From: Anaerosolibacter carboniphilus
GTDB lineage: Bacteria > Bacillota > Clostridia > Peptostreptococcales > Thermotaleaceae
Direction of reading: 5' to 3'
DNA length: 64,000 nt
Assembly (NCBI RefSeq): GCF_014205875.1
Contig: NZ_JACHEN010000002.1
Coordinates: 126,485-190,484 of the forward strand
Position numbers and translations under genes: made by a program. Shown in pieces: positions 25,105 to 33,953 of the stretch. Under the pieces are notes generated by a model. The model saw only the letters and a list, made by a program, of their open reading frames with translations, was not told the origin of the DNA and made no database searches. Every line of letters begins with the position of its first letter. Within the stretch, counting starts at the first letter, position 1.

Positions 25105-26112
25105 TCATTTCTTCAATAATAGATATATGAAATAGGGTGCACCGATTAAAGCAACCATAATACCTGCCGGAATACCCTCGGGTTCAACCATGTGGCGTCC
25201 GATTGTGTCTGCAAATAATAACAGCCATCCGCCAAGCAAAACAGCAACGGGAATAGACAATTGATTTCTAGGTCCTACTAAAGCCTTGGCCATATGTGGC
25301 GCCATCAATCCAATAAATGCAATACTTCCTGTGGCAGATACTGCAGAAGCTGCTAATGCCACAGCTGCTAATAGGAGTTGAATCCGCTCCTTTTCAATGG
25401 ATACACCAACGCCAATGGCCACTGCTTCGTTCAATCCAAGAATGTTTAATCGATTTGCTTTGTATAACGTAAAAGGAATCAGGATGGCTAACCATGGAAG
25501 GATCGCCAAAATGAAGGGCCAATCAGCTCCCCAAATACTTCCTGCCAGCCATTTTGCAATAAAATCTACTTTTATACGCTCCGCAGATGAAATAAGAACA
25601 ATCATCAATCCAGAAAGTGCCGTTGAGCATCCAACGCCAATAAGAACCAACCTTGTAGGTTGAAGACCTTCAGGCTTGTGATAGGAAAACAGATAAATGA
25701 CACAAGCCGTAATGAGAGCTCCCGCAAAAGCAACTAGGGGGAGCACAAAACCAAATACGCCTCCACTGATAGGAAAAAATAAATAGAAAACAGTAATGGC
25801 AACACCAGCTCCAGCGTTAATACCTATCATACCTGGATCGGCTAAATCGTTGCGTGTAACGCCTTGCAAAATGGCACCAGATAAAGAAAGCGCCATACCA
25901 GCCAACAATGTAATGATGATTCGTGGCAGTCGAACAGAGAATAAAACAAATTCCTCTTTAAAAGTGCCTTGACCGAGAAGCGTCGGAATCAGGCGATCAT
26001 AAGATAGTGAAGCGTATCCCATTCCCATCCCGGTAACAATTGTAATGATGATTAGTGCTAGTAAGGCATATAAAATCAATCGCTGTTTCTTTATTAAAGT
26101 GGGTTGAATCAT
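25105..26112 (-). CDS. Iron-siderophore ABC transporter permease (FecCD family), second subunit
   Basis: The 335-residue permease has about nine helices. It carries the FecCD motifs ARLPRIIITLLAGMALSLSGAI (written here across the RLPRI and GMALSLSGA parts), NDLADPGMIGINAGAG and FIGLMAPHMAK. The last helps contact the ATPase. It pairs with the preceding permease as a heterodimer and overlaps its stop codon by four bases (ATGA). It is the last gene of the four-gene siderophore operon. Confidence 0.93.
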   Translation of the reverse strand: MIQPTLIKKQRLILYALLALIIITIVTGMGMGYASLSYDRLIPTLLGQGTFKEEFVLFSVRLPRIIITLLAGMALSLSGAILQGVTRNDLADPGMIGINAGAGVAITVFYLFFPISGGVFGFVLPLVAFAGALITACVIYLFSYHKPEGLQPTRLVLIGVGCSTALSGLMIVLISSAERIKVDFIAKWLAGSIWGADWPFILAILPWLAILIPFTLYKANRLNILGLNEAVAIGVGVSIEKERIQLLLAAVALAASAVSATGSIAFIGLMAPHMAKALVGPRNQLSIPVAVLLGGWLLLFADTIGRHMVEPEGIPAGIMVALIGAPYFIYLLLKK

Positions 26113-27122
26113 GAGAACACTTTTCCTCCTTTATGCACAATAACTAGGAAGAATGGGATACCCATCATTGATACAATGGCTGCTACAGGTGTTTCATATG
26201 GTGCGTTGATCGTACGCCCAAGTGTATCGGCAAAAAGCATTAAGGTGGCTCCTGAAATGGCTGACATGGGTATGACAAATCGATAATCGGTTCCCACCAT
26301 TGCACGAACCACATGAGGTATCATTAAACCGATGAATACCATATTTCCAACAAGAGCAACGGAAGCTCCTGCTAATAAAATAATCACTACAAAAAGTACC
26401 ATTTTTATCTGGGTTGTCTTTTGCCCTAATCCAACGGCCACTTCTTCTCTCAAACTAAGAATGGTAAGCTGTCTTGAAAGAAAAACAGCAATAAGTATAC
26501 CAATTGAAATAACTGGAATAACGATGCGAAGCTGACTCCATGAGGTGCCAATCAACCCTCCCGCCGTCCACTGAGATACTTCCTTTGAGATTTTATAGTA
26601 AATACCGATGCCTTCTGCCAAGGCGTATAAAAATGTTGAAATGGCTACACCCGCTAATACAATTCGAAAAGGGGAAAACCCACCTTTTTTTATGGAACTA
26701 ATGCCAAAAACAAAAGTAACACCAACAGCCGCTCCAATAAAACAAGCGATAATGATTCCCAAATAGCCAGCCGAAGGGAAAAATGCAATTGTAAAAGCCA
26801 GCGCGGCATTGGCACCAGCAGTTAATCCAAGCAAACCTGGATCAGCAAGGGGATTTTTAGTCATTCCTTGCATAATCGCGCCAGACACAGACAATGCAGC
26901 ACCAACAAAAGCTGCTGCAATTTCACGGGGTAAGCGGATCTCGCGGATGATCAAGATTTTATCTCCCACTGCATTCGTTGTAAGTGCAGCCCAGACATCT
27001 TTAACAGAGATATCTGCTGCCCCCAGCACCATGGCCACAAAAAACATTCCAACAAATGCAAGTATTGTCAAGAACAGTTTATATGCAAATAGAATGAAAC
27101 GTTGATTTTCTTTCATCTTCAC
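26109..27122 (-). CDS. Iron-siderophore ABC transporter permease (FecCD family), first subunit
   Basis: The 337-residue permease has the same topology as its neighbour, with IREIRLPREIAAAFVGAAL, NPLADPGLLGLTAGAN and FIGLMIPHVVRAMVG. It starts about 65 bases after the binding-protein gene and overlaps the next permease gene. It forms the membrane channel for ferric siderophore uptake. Operon regulation by Fur is inferred from the upstream box. Confidence 0.93.
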   Translation of the reverse strand: MKMKENQRFILFAYKLFLTILAFVGMFFVAMVLGAADISVKDVWAALTTNAVGDKILIIREIRLPREIAAAFVGAALSVSGAIMQGMTKNPLADPGLLGLTAGANAALAFTIAFFPSAGYLGIIIACFIGAAVGVTFVFGISSIKKGGFSPFRIVLAGVAISTFLYALAEGIGIYYKISKEVSQWTAGGLIGTSWSQLRIVIPVISIGILIAVFLSRQLTILSLREEVAVGLGQKTTQIKMVLFVVIILLAGASVALVGNMVFIGLMIPHVVRAMVGTDYRFVIPMSAISGATLMLFADTLGRTINAPYETPVAAIVSMMGIPFFLVIVHKGGKVFS

Positions 27123-27188
27123 TCGCTCATCTTTCCTATTATAGAATAAAGGAGGAGATATTTTCTGTTAAGATATCCTCTCCCAACA

Positions 27189-28115
27189 TTAGTTACCAAG
27201 AAAACTCTTCTTAAAGAAGTCTAGCTGGTACTCTAACGTAAGTGGATCATTAAAATAAAACTCTTCAGAATTGACTTCAAACACACGATTACTCTTCACA
27301 GCAGGAATATTTTTGTACGTATCAGTTTCCTGGAATGAATTGTCCGCATCTGGATTTTTACTGAAGATTAAATAGTCTCCCGCAAACTCAGGTAAAACCT
27401 CAGGTGATAATGCATAATACCCCTCTTTTAAAGCCATCTCTTTTACTTTCTCTGGCATGTTTAATTTCATCTCTTGATAAAGAATCTCTGTGCCGCGTCC
27501 CCAATTATCACCGAATACATAAAGCTCTTTTTCAAAGGTTTCTATAACAGAAATCGTTGCCTCTGCTCCAATTTTCGCTTTGATCTCTTCTCCAGCCTTT
27601 TGTGCGCGTGTTTTAAAATCATCAATCCAAGCTTGGGCTTCTTTTTCTTTATTCAGCAGTTTGCCAACTTCCAAAAACTGTGTTAAATAATCGACTTCTC
27701 CATATGTAAACGTGACGGTAGGGGCAATTTTATTTAACTTTTCAACATTGTTAATACTTGATAAAGCAATAATTAAATCCGGCTCTAATTCAAGAATTTT
27801 TTCTAAACTTTCATCTGTTACTTCTTCAACATCTTTTAATTTATCTGCAAAACGTGGATTCATTTTTGACCAAGGATCTGCACCAACAAGATTTACATCT
27901 AATGCCATTACGCTTCCTGCAAAAGAATGAAAAAGTACGACTACCCGCTGTGGGTCAGCAGGAACTTCAATAGGGCCATTCTCAGATTCATATATGATGG
28001 TTTCTGGTTTATTTTCCTTTGGAGCAGAAGTGCTCTCTTTTCCTGTTGATTGGCTACTGCAAGCACTAATAATTAATACAAATATCAGTAGTATAGGAAT
28101 GAATATTTTTTTCAT
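27189..28115 (-). CDS. Iron-siderophore substrate-binding lipoprotein
   Basis: The 308-residue precursor has a lipoprotein signal ending IISAC (Cys19), then a class III periplasmic-binding fold (TroA/FhuD type). Its helical backbone is near KILELEPDLIIALSS, and the two lobes run from PQRVVVLFHS to LPEFAGDYLIFSKNP. It captures ferric siderophore outside the cell and docks on the two FecCD permeases. The start codon, preceded by AAGGAGAG, lies inside the end of the ATPase gene (50-base overlap), an unusually deep overlap suggesting translational coupling. Confidence 0.93.
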   Translation of the reverse strand: MKKIFIPILLIFVLIISACSSQSTGKESTSAPKENKPETIIYESENGPIEVPADPQRVVVLFHSFAGSVMALDVNLVGADPWSKMNPRFADKLKDVEEVTDESLEKILELEPDLIIALSSINNVEKLNKIAPTVTFTYGEVDYLTQFLEVGKLLNKEKEAQAWIDDFKTRAQKAGEEIKAKIGAEATISVIETFEKELYVFGDNWGRGTEILYQEMKLNMPEKVKEMALKEGYYALSPEVLPEFAGDYLIFSKNPDADNSFQETDTYKNIPAVKSNRVFEVNSEEFYFNDPLTLEYQLDFFKKSFLGN

Positions 28116-28911
28116 TTTTCCACTCTCCTTTTAATAAATTGTATGTAATACACATGGGCTTGTTTGTCCGGGGATCTCTACCAATTTCAGCATCAATATG
28201 GAATACTTCCTTCAGCACGCTCTGATTCATAACTTCTTCGCAATCTCCAGCTTTCACGATTTTTCCGTCTTTTAAAGCGATAATATAGTCTGCAAACCGA
28301 GCAGCTTGATTTAAATCATGAAGAACCATTACAATAGTCCTCCCCTGTTCCACATTCAGCTTTTGCAAAAGTTCTAATACTTCTAGTTGATGGGCCATAT
28401 CTAAATAGGTTGTCGGTTCATCCAGAAATATGATTTCGGTTTCTTGCGCAAGGGCCATTGCAATCCAGACACGCTGCCGTTGACCTCCTGATAATGCATC
28501 TATAGCACGGAACTTAAAATCTTTTGTCCCTGTTACTTCAAGCGCCCAATCGATGATTTCATGATCTTTTTTAGTTAAACGTCCAAAGCCTTTTTGATAG
28601 GGAAAACGGCCATAGGACACTAGCTCTCCCACTGTTAATCCGCTTGCACCCTCTGGTGTTTGTGGAAGAATGGCCATTTTTTTAGCCAGTATTTTTGTGT
28701 TTTCTTTCAAGATATTTTTTCCATCTAAAATGACTGCCCCAGATTGATGGGAAATAATGCGAGTGATTGCTTTCAATAATGTAGATTTTCCACAGCCATT
28801 GGAACCAATAATCGTAGTAATTTTTTTATTTGGAATTTCTACACTGAGATCTTTCACAACTAAACGTTCACCATAGCCAATGTTTATGCTTTCTGTATAT
28901 AGGCGAACCAT
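28066..28911 (-). CDS. Iron-siderophore ABC transporter ATPase (FecE/FepC type)
   Basis: The 281-residue ATPase has Walker A IGSNGCGKST near residue 35, signature LSGGQRQRVWIAMALAQ near 139, Walker B IIFLDEPTT, and H-loop MVLHDLNQA. It is first in the operon. A short C-terminal tail is encoded by the region overlapping the binding-protein gene; relatives usually end earlier, so the last 20 residues may be non-essential. A near-perfect Fur box lies 38 bases upstream. Confidence 0.93.
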   Translation of the reverse strand: MVRLYTESINIGYGERLVVKDLSVEIPNKKITTIIGSNGCGKSTLLKAITRIISHQSGAVILDGKNILKENTKILAKKMAILPQTPEGASGLTVGELVSYGRFPYQKGFGRLTKKDHEIIDWALEVTGTKDFKFRAIDALSGGQRQRVWIAMALAQETEIIFLDEPTTYLDMAHQLEVLELLQKLNVEQGRTIVMVLHDLNQAARFADYIIALKDGKIVKAGDCEEVMNQSVLKEVFHIDAEIGRDPRTNKPMCITYNLLKGEWKNEKNIHSYTTDICINY

Positions 28912-28948
28912 AATGTAACCTCCATTTTTAAAAATTTAAAAAATAAAT

Positions 28949-28967
28949 GTTAATGATTATCAATATC
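28949..28967 (-). promoter_or_regulatory. Fur box of the siderophore operon
   Basis: GATATTGATAATCATTAAC matches 17 of 19 positions of the classical Fur box GATAATGATAATCATTATC. Its position just upstream of the first operon gene fits iron-dependent repression. Confidence 0.9.
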
Positions 28968-29095
28968 ATCCACCTGATTATTGTAATTCTATTCCCAACT
29001 ACTGTCAATAGTTATTTAAAATAGACTACTTACTTTGACTGGTTTTGGCTCTATCATTTATGTACCATATTTAAAAGAAGCAATAAAATTAGAGG

Positions 29096-29124
29096 CCACT
29101 GAAAAAGCAAAGCTTTTTCAGTGG
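29096..29124. terminator. Hairpin between MFS gene and siderophore operon
   Basis: A perfect 13-base stem (CCACTGAAAAAGC / GCTTTTTCAGTGG) with a 3-base loop is followed on the minus strand by CCTCTAATTTTATT. It probably ends the OFA transporter gene. Confidence 0.7.
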
Positions 29125-29193
29125 TCTCGTCATAAGCAGATATTTTCGTGTTAATCAATTGCATAACACCTCAATTTATATGCCCTTGTTTTT

Positions 29194-30438
29194 CTACAAA
29201 CTCCTGCCCTCTGTGCTATCAGCTTTTATTATTTTTCTTGATAATAAAATACCTACACTACATAAAGTAATTACAAAATAAAATATAATCCGATAATCCT
29301 GAAGGACATCCATGAGCATTCCAGAAGCCAGAACACCAATAATTGCTCCGACCCCATATGCTGTAAACACAACGCCATAATTCTGGCTATAGTGTTTTGT
29401 TCCAAACATAATCATCGTGGAATTCGGTGCAATAGCCAACCAGCCACCAAGGTTAAACCAGAATATAGAAAACGATATGCTAAACAAAAACAAGTTCCCC
29501 TTATTTGCCGTTAGTATTAACACCGCCCCTATGATAATCAACCCATATGAAATTAGCATGGCTTTTTTAGATGATATCTTATCCGTCAGCCAACCAAATA
29601 TAGGTCTGCCGATCCCATTAAAAACTGCAAATAATGGTATGAACAAAGCAACTGTTTTTTGAGGTATTTTCATGAATTCAACACCAACATTACTTGTCAT
29701 TCCGACTAACATTAACCCAATCATTGCCCCAATTAGAAAATTAAAATACAAAGCCTTAAAACCCGCTGACTTAACCATTTTGGCTGTATCCATATCATGG
29801 ATATCTTCTTTCCCTGTAGAAGCTGTTTCTAGGTATTTGTTATCTGCATCTGTTGGATATTTGAGGGGACAGGATGCTATCGGTATGATAATCCCAAAAG
29901 ATATTCCCAATATCAAAAATGTTTTCATGACCCCGTAGGCTTCTATCAGATTTCCTGCCAGGGGTGCAGTGATAAGGGGAGAGAGTCCAAATCCAATCAA
30001 TACAAGTCCTACCGCTAAACCCTTCTTTTCAGGAAACCATCTTGCTACTACCGTCATCGGCACACCATAAGCTATTCCCACACCAGTCCCAATGATGACA
30101 CCATAGGTAATTGTTAAAATATAAATATTTGGCGCATATGCAGATAATATCCATCCTAAAGCGACGAGGAAAGCACCTGCTGAAATAACTTGTCTAGGTG
30201 TATACCGATCCAAATATTTCCCGATTAAAAACATGAAGAATGCATAGAAAGCCAAAGATGTCATATAGGGAAGTCCACTTAAAGTAGCCCCTGCATTGAA
30301 TATCTTTTCAATATGCAGTCTAAAAGTGCTCCAAGAGTAGACTGTCCCTAAGCACATCATGATAATAATTCCCCCAAAAACAAACATCCATCTTTGAGGG
30401 TGCTTTATAGGATTTGATTTGGATAATCCTTGATTCAT
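29194..30438 (-). CDS. OFA-type MFS transporter (oxalate/formate antiporter family)
   Basis: About 414 residues with twelve helices. The motif VYSWSTFRLHIEK in helix 1, FLIGKYLDRYTPRQV in loop 2-3 and IGRPIFGWLTDKISSKKAM in loop 8-9 are typical of the OFA branch. Members carry oxalate, formate, lactate or related monocarboxylates. The ATG at 30438 is preferred over a GTG at 30450 because the GGTGAT site falls between them. Monocistronic, with terminators on both sides. Substrate not resolved. Confidence 0.88.
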   Translation of the reverse strand: MNQGLSKSNPIKHPQRWMFVFGGIIIMMCLGTVYSWSTFRLHIEKIFNAGATLSGLPYMTSLAFYAFFMFLIGKYLDRYTPRQVISAGAFLVALGWILSAYAPNIYILTITYGVIIGTGVGIAYGVPMTVVARWFPEKKGLAVGLVLIGFGLSPLITAPLAGNLIEAYGVMKTFLILGISFGIIIPIASCPLKYPTDADNKYLETASTGKEDIHDMDTAKMVKSAGFKALYFNFLIGAMIGLMLVGMTSNVGVEFMKIPQKTVALFIPLFAVFNGIGRPIFGWLTDKISSKKAMLISYGLIIIGAVLILTANKGNLFLFSISFSIFWFNLGGWLAIAPNSTMIMFGTKHYSQNYGVVFTAYGVGAIIGVLASGMLMDVLQDYRIIFYFVITLCSVGILLSRKIIKADSTEGRSL

Positions 30439-30475
30439 TCCTATCACCACTTTCTATACGTTTATCCTATTAAAA

Positions 30476-30526
30476 ATAAAAAAGCCAATAACAAAAACCC
30501 CCTTTTCGAGTTATTGTTATTGGCTT
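30476..30526 (-). terminator. Terminator of the DUF2294 gene
   Basis: A 12-base perfect stem (AAGCCAATAACA / TGTTATTGGCTT) is followed on the minus strand by TTTTTATTTTT. Confidence 0.9.
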
Positions 30527-30567
30527 ACTCTTGACTGATCCGAGATCCTTCAATACGTCTTCCAGTT

Positions 30568-30930
30568 TTACTTAGTAAATTTCTCCTCAATATCTTGATC
30601 GACTACGATGGCTATAATTTTTTCACCGGTTTTGGTACTCACATCGGAATAAGTACTTACAACATTGACATCTATTATAGATTTTACAGCTTGCTCCAAG
30701 CTATCCCTTGAGTTCTCAAACAATGCAGTTCTTACTTTTTTTATCAGATCAATTCCTTCTTTGCTTTGGGCTAAACTTCTTTCTGCCGTACTTAAAAAAT
30801 CCTTCAGCCTTACCACGATTAAATCTTGAAAAATCATTGTTCTGATCTTTTCTGGACCTCTACCCATATTGTCAATCTCAAACTTGCTAATTGCTTCACT
30901 TATTTTGGCCTCAACTTGTCCTTTTGTCAC
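30568..30930 (-). CDS. DUF2294 protein
   Basis: About 120 residues matching DUF2294: GRGPEKIRTMIFQDLIVVRL near the start, LIKKVRTALFENSRDSLEQA in the middle and STYSDVSTKTGEKIIAIVV at the end. The GTG at 30930 has GGAGGGG five bases upstream and is the likely start; the longer frame beginning at 30951 includes that site. Members are small cytoplasmic proteins in Firmicutes, sometimes near sodium or formate transport genes; the function is not established. Confidence 0.85.
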   Translation of the reverse strand: MTKGQVEAKISEAISKFEIDNMGRGPEKIRTMIFQDLIVVRLKDFLSTAERSLAQSKEGIDLIKKVRTALFENSRDSLEQAVKSIIDVNVVSTYSDVSTKTGEKIIAIVVDQDIEEKFTK

Positions 30931-31191
30931 TCGATCCCCTCCATATATCATTTAAAACAATCCGATGATCGAATCAAACGCTATATGAGTAACAATTATA
31001 GCATATTAAATCATAAGACTCAATGAATAGTTATCAATTTATTTGCATGAATATATCATTTATCTTCATGGATATTTCTCTATATAACTTGACAACTATA
31101 TTTCATAATTATTAATGATTTTTTCAGCTAACCTAAGCTTTTTTATCCTTAGATACCTAGCTTGTATCCTTTTTTTCAGTCCTTTCTGGCT

Positions 31192-31647
31192 TTAGTATGA
31201 AGCCAACGCTCTTGTATTCAATACATCATCAATAATTTCCGCCGCACATTCCACAAGCTCTACACAAGGACGTTTTTTATGTAGACCCCCCTCTTTTGTA
31301 CTAGAGGCATCACGATATGTCTCTGGATTCAAAAGTTCTCTGCATATAATAGATCCATTTTTTTCCTTAAATCGCTGGGAGAGTTCTTGGATTAGCTCAT
31401 AATGTTTTTGTTTTAAAGCCTTATCTTTTGGGTCAGCATATCCATACTTAAGTCCAGCAACCATAAACATTGAGGAAACTGCTCCACAAACCTCTCTTAA
31501 ACTTCCCATGCCACCTCCAAAGGAAGAGGATAGTCTTAATGCTGTTTCCAAATCCATACCTAATTCATCACAATATGCGCCTATCACCGCTTGGGAACAA
31601 TTATACCCTTCTTTAAATAACTTCACTGCATCCTTGGAATTGTTCAT
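31192..31647 (-). CDS. C_GCAxxG_C_C family redox protein
   Basis: The 151-residue protein has the family cysteines in YNCSQAVIGAYCDELG, the CGAVSS box (VCGAVSSMFMVAGLKYG), CREL and CVELVECAAEII. The pattern suggests a bound metal or redox centre and electron-transfer or thiol chemistry. It is common in strict anaerobes and has no proven reaction. GAGGTGAT precedes the ATG. Monocistronic, behind a candidate TTGACA promoter near 31694. Confidence 0.9.
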   Translation of the reverse strand: MNNSKDAVKLFKEGYNCSQAVIGAYCDELGMDLETALRLSSSFGGGMGSLREVCGAVSSMFMVAGLKYGYADPKDKALKQKHYELIQELSQRFKEKNGSIICRELLNPETYRDASSTKEGGLHKKRPCVELVECAAEIIDDVLNTRALASY

Positions 31648-31723
31648 ATATTATCACCTCATTTTGACCATAATTAATTTTAGTCCATTTGTCAACACTG
31701 CAGACCTTTTTAGGCAAACGTAC

Positions 31724-31776
31724 AAACTCCTTTCTAGTGAGGATGATGGGATTGCATCTACACCTGAAAGGAGTTT
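31724..31776. other. Structured palindrome in intergenic DNA
   Basis: AAACTCCTTTC (31724-31734) pairs perfectly with GAAAGGAGTTT (31766-31776). The 31-base loop contains GATG/CATC complementarity. It is unlike the other simple terminators here because no T tract follows on the minus strand. It could be the terminator of the lipoprotein gene, or a small structured RNA. Confidence 0.5.
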
Positions 31777-31840
31777 TCATATGAATTTCTTTGCTTCTAT
31801 TTTCTAGGAACAACTTCAATTTAGTAGAATCATTTATTAA

Positions 31841-32785
31841 TTATTCGAGGGATTCGCTTTCCATGGGCTGAAGAGGATTGCCCTTAAGAATATTTTCCAC
31901 TTCTTCATATCCCGTCGGAAATGCATAGTTGTAACGGGCTGGGAGCGCAAAAACATATTTCGTGTTACGACCAAGTTCACTAGGCCCCATAGGTGCTGCG
32001 CCAATATGGAATTTTCCCTGTTGTAATGCATTCCATTGGCCAAGGGTAAATATCATGATGGGAATATCCTGTCGCTGGTTTTGCGATGTCCATTGGGGGT
32101 GTCTGATAGAAATCATTGGACCCGTTTCATTCGTATCCTTATTTTCTGAATCACCTGAAGCTAAACCCTCCCATTTATCCGTCATAATCTCATAACCTTT
32201 CCAACTTTCCGGTAGGAAAAAGCGAAAGCCATATTCGGTATTTTTATAAATCGTTCCGTTAGTTTCCTCGTAAGCGCCGAGGGTGACTTCATCAATAAGC
32301 CAGTGATCATTGATTTTCCTTAGCACAAGGGTAATCGGCTGCCTTGCAGCAGTCCTCCCATTTTCCTTGTCTGCACTTGTTATCTCAACAATTTCCCCTT
32401 TCACTTCATAAGCAGATTCTGATAATCCCTCAATGCTTAGAACTTCTATGCGATCCGGCCACGGACTTGAAGTCAGTCTCCCTAGGGCATTTACTGGATC
32501 ACTTATCCATCTTGCTAGAAGCGACTGGGACACAAAATCACCGTAGTTCTCTTGCATGCTCTTTTTCACTATATCTTGAGGACCTTGTAGTGAGACGAAT
32601 TGGAGTTGGTTACCGAATGCTTCAACCAAGTCCGCAACTGTCTCCTTATCAATTTCCTCGGCTTTCTGTGGTTCCTCTTTTTGTTGTAATTCTTTTTCCT
32701 GGGAAGTCTCATTGCTTTTCTTTACACAGCCAAATAAAGAGACGCTTAACAATAAAATAAGCGCAAGTGATAATATTTTTTTCAT
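31841..32785 (-). CDS. Lipoprotein of unknown function
   Basis: Starting at 32785 (AGGAGGT site) the 314-residue precursor has a lipobox ending SLFGC, a Glu/Lys-rich linker, an NTF2-like or DUF4878-type fold (about 45-190, with YEVKGEIVEITSADKENGR and PITLVLRKINDHWLIDEVT), then a second domain (EYGFRFFLPESWKGYEIM). It is anchored outside the membrane. Neither domain tells the ligand. The frame is open further upstream, but no start site is seen there. Confidence 0.75.
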   Translation of the reverse strand: MKKILSLALILLLSVSLFGCVKKSNETSQEKELQQKEEPQKAEEIDKETVADLVEAFGNQLQFVSLQGPQDIVKKSMQENYGDFVSQSLLARWISDPVNALGRLTSSPWPDRIEVLSIEGLSESAYEVKGEIVEITSADKENGRTAARQPITLVLRKINDHWLIDEVTLGAYEETNGTIYKNTEYGFRFFLPESWKGYEIMTDKWEGLASGDSENKDTNETGPMISIRHPQWTSQNQRQDIPIMIFTLGQWNALQQGKFHIGAAPMGPSELGRNTKYVFALPARYNYAFPTGYEEVENILKGNPLQPMESESLE

Positions 32786-32966
32786 GCGATTACCTCCTAA
32801 AGAATTGATTCTTATCTTTAGACGGCGGTAGCGTGTCTTTAGTTCCACCTTGTCAATATTTCCACCAATTCTTAATTTTCTCATATTACTGGAGTTCCAC
32901 GGATTACTCTCTTCTACTGGTATAATTGCGTACATAAGATCTAAAATTCCATGCAGATTTGCCTAC

Positions 32967-33803
32967 CTATTGATCAAGTAGCATTTTTGTTTCGGCAACA
33001 AGCTCTTGGAGCATATCTACACCTTCTCTTGTGCGATCCTTGCTCGAAGAAATCAATGTAAAAATCTGATCTACTCTTGTCTTGTACTCCTGTGGTCTTA
33101 TATTAAACCCATCAATCATTCGAACAGCCTTTTTCTCATTAATGCAGTATTCTTCATTCTTGGCAAATAAGACTTGATTCAAGCAGGAAATAGTTCGAAA
33201 GCAATGTCCTGAAACATATGAAATATCATCTTTATCAACATTATTCTTCGCAAACATCAAAGAGAAGGATGCTTCAAACATAAAATATTCGATTATGGCA
33301 TCTTTCAAAGCTCGGGGATAGGGCTGGGTCTTAGCTTTTAACTCAAAAATTTGATTCGTTGGGTCAACTAATATTTTGCAAATCGAGATTTCACCCATAT
33401 ACATTACATTGAGATAAGCATGGGGATGTCCAGTATGATAATGAGCAGAAACTTTTCCCATCAAACAATCATCAATTACTTGTGACACTCTCTTAACATC
33501 GCGAAATATGAAGTCAACATGATATCCTTGAACAACAAGCCATCCACCGCCATTTACCCAAGAACCCCATTGGCCTAAAGACATAACTAAGTTTTCTCTA
33601 TGCTCGTCATCCATTCTTGCAGCAATCCTGTCAACTTCCCGAACATCAAAACCTTCCGATTCATCATAATATATCCCAATGTCAATATCAGAAGTAGGGT
33701 GATGGGTACCTCTTGCTCTAGATCCCCCTAAAACAACGCCTACAATACCAGGTATTTCCTTCAAACTTTCACTAATTTCCTTTAAAATATTTTGTATTGT
33801 CAT
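32967..33803 (-). CDS. Nucleotidyltransferase-domain protein
   Basis: Starting at 33803 (GGAGATG site) gives 278 residues. The N-terminal nucleotidyltransferase core shows GGSRARG near 26-32 and the metal-binding SDIDIGIYY pair (Asp39, Asp41). A helical C-terminal domain (about 150-278) follows. The layout is that of aminoglycoside-adenylyltransferase-like proteins, though drug substrates are not implied. It is downstream of a TipA-like regulator and separated from it by a hairpin. Confidence 0.82.
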   Translation of the reverse strand: MTIQNILKEISESLKEIPGIVGVVLGGSRARGTHHPTSDIDIGIYYDESEGFDVREVDRIAARMDDEHRENLVMSLGQWGSWVNGGGWLVVQGYHVDFIFRDVKRVSQVIDDCLMGKVSAHYHTGHPHAYLNVMYMGEISICKILVDPTNQIFELKAKTQPYPRALKDAIIEYFMFEASFSLMFAKNNVDKDDISYVSGHCFRTISCLNQVLFAKNEEYCINEKKAVRMIDGFNIRPQEYKTRVDQIFTLISSSKDRTREGVDMLQELVAETKMLLDQ

Positions 33804-33878
33804 AAAATTTTCATCTCCATATTGTTTACACAAATTCTTTTTCTTCTCTATGCAATCGCAATTATTAATGTTTAGAGA

Positions 33879-33899
33879 AGGCGAGTCATTCACTCGCCT
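33879..33899. terminator. Hairpin between TipA-like regulator and nucleotidyltransferase genes
   Basis: AGGCGAGT and ACTCGCCT form an 8-base stem with a 5-base loop. A T-rich run is clearer on the plus side. Confidence 0.5.
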
Positions 33900-33953
33900 T
33901 TTCCTTTTCAAAGGTTTTTTGATCCCTCACATATTGCATAGTTTTCATAAAAG

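Noticed and set aside
33804..33911. N-terminal extension of the nucleotidyltransferase
   Set aside because: It reads through a hairpin and has no start site; GGAGATG before the ATG at 33803 is clear and the domain begins there.
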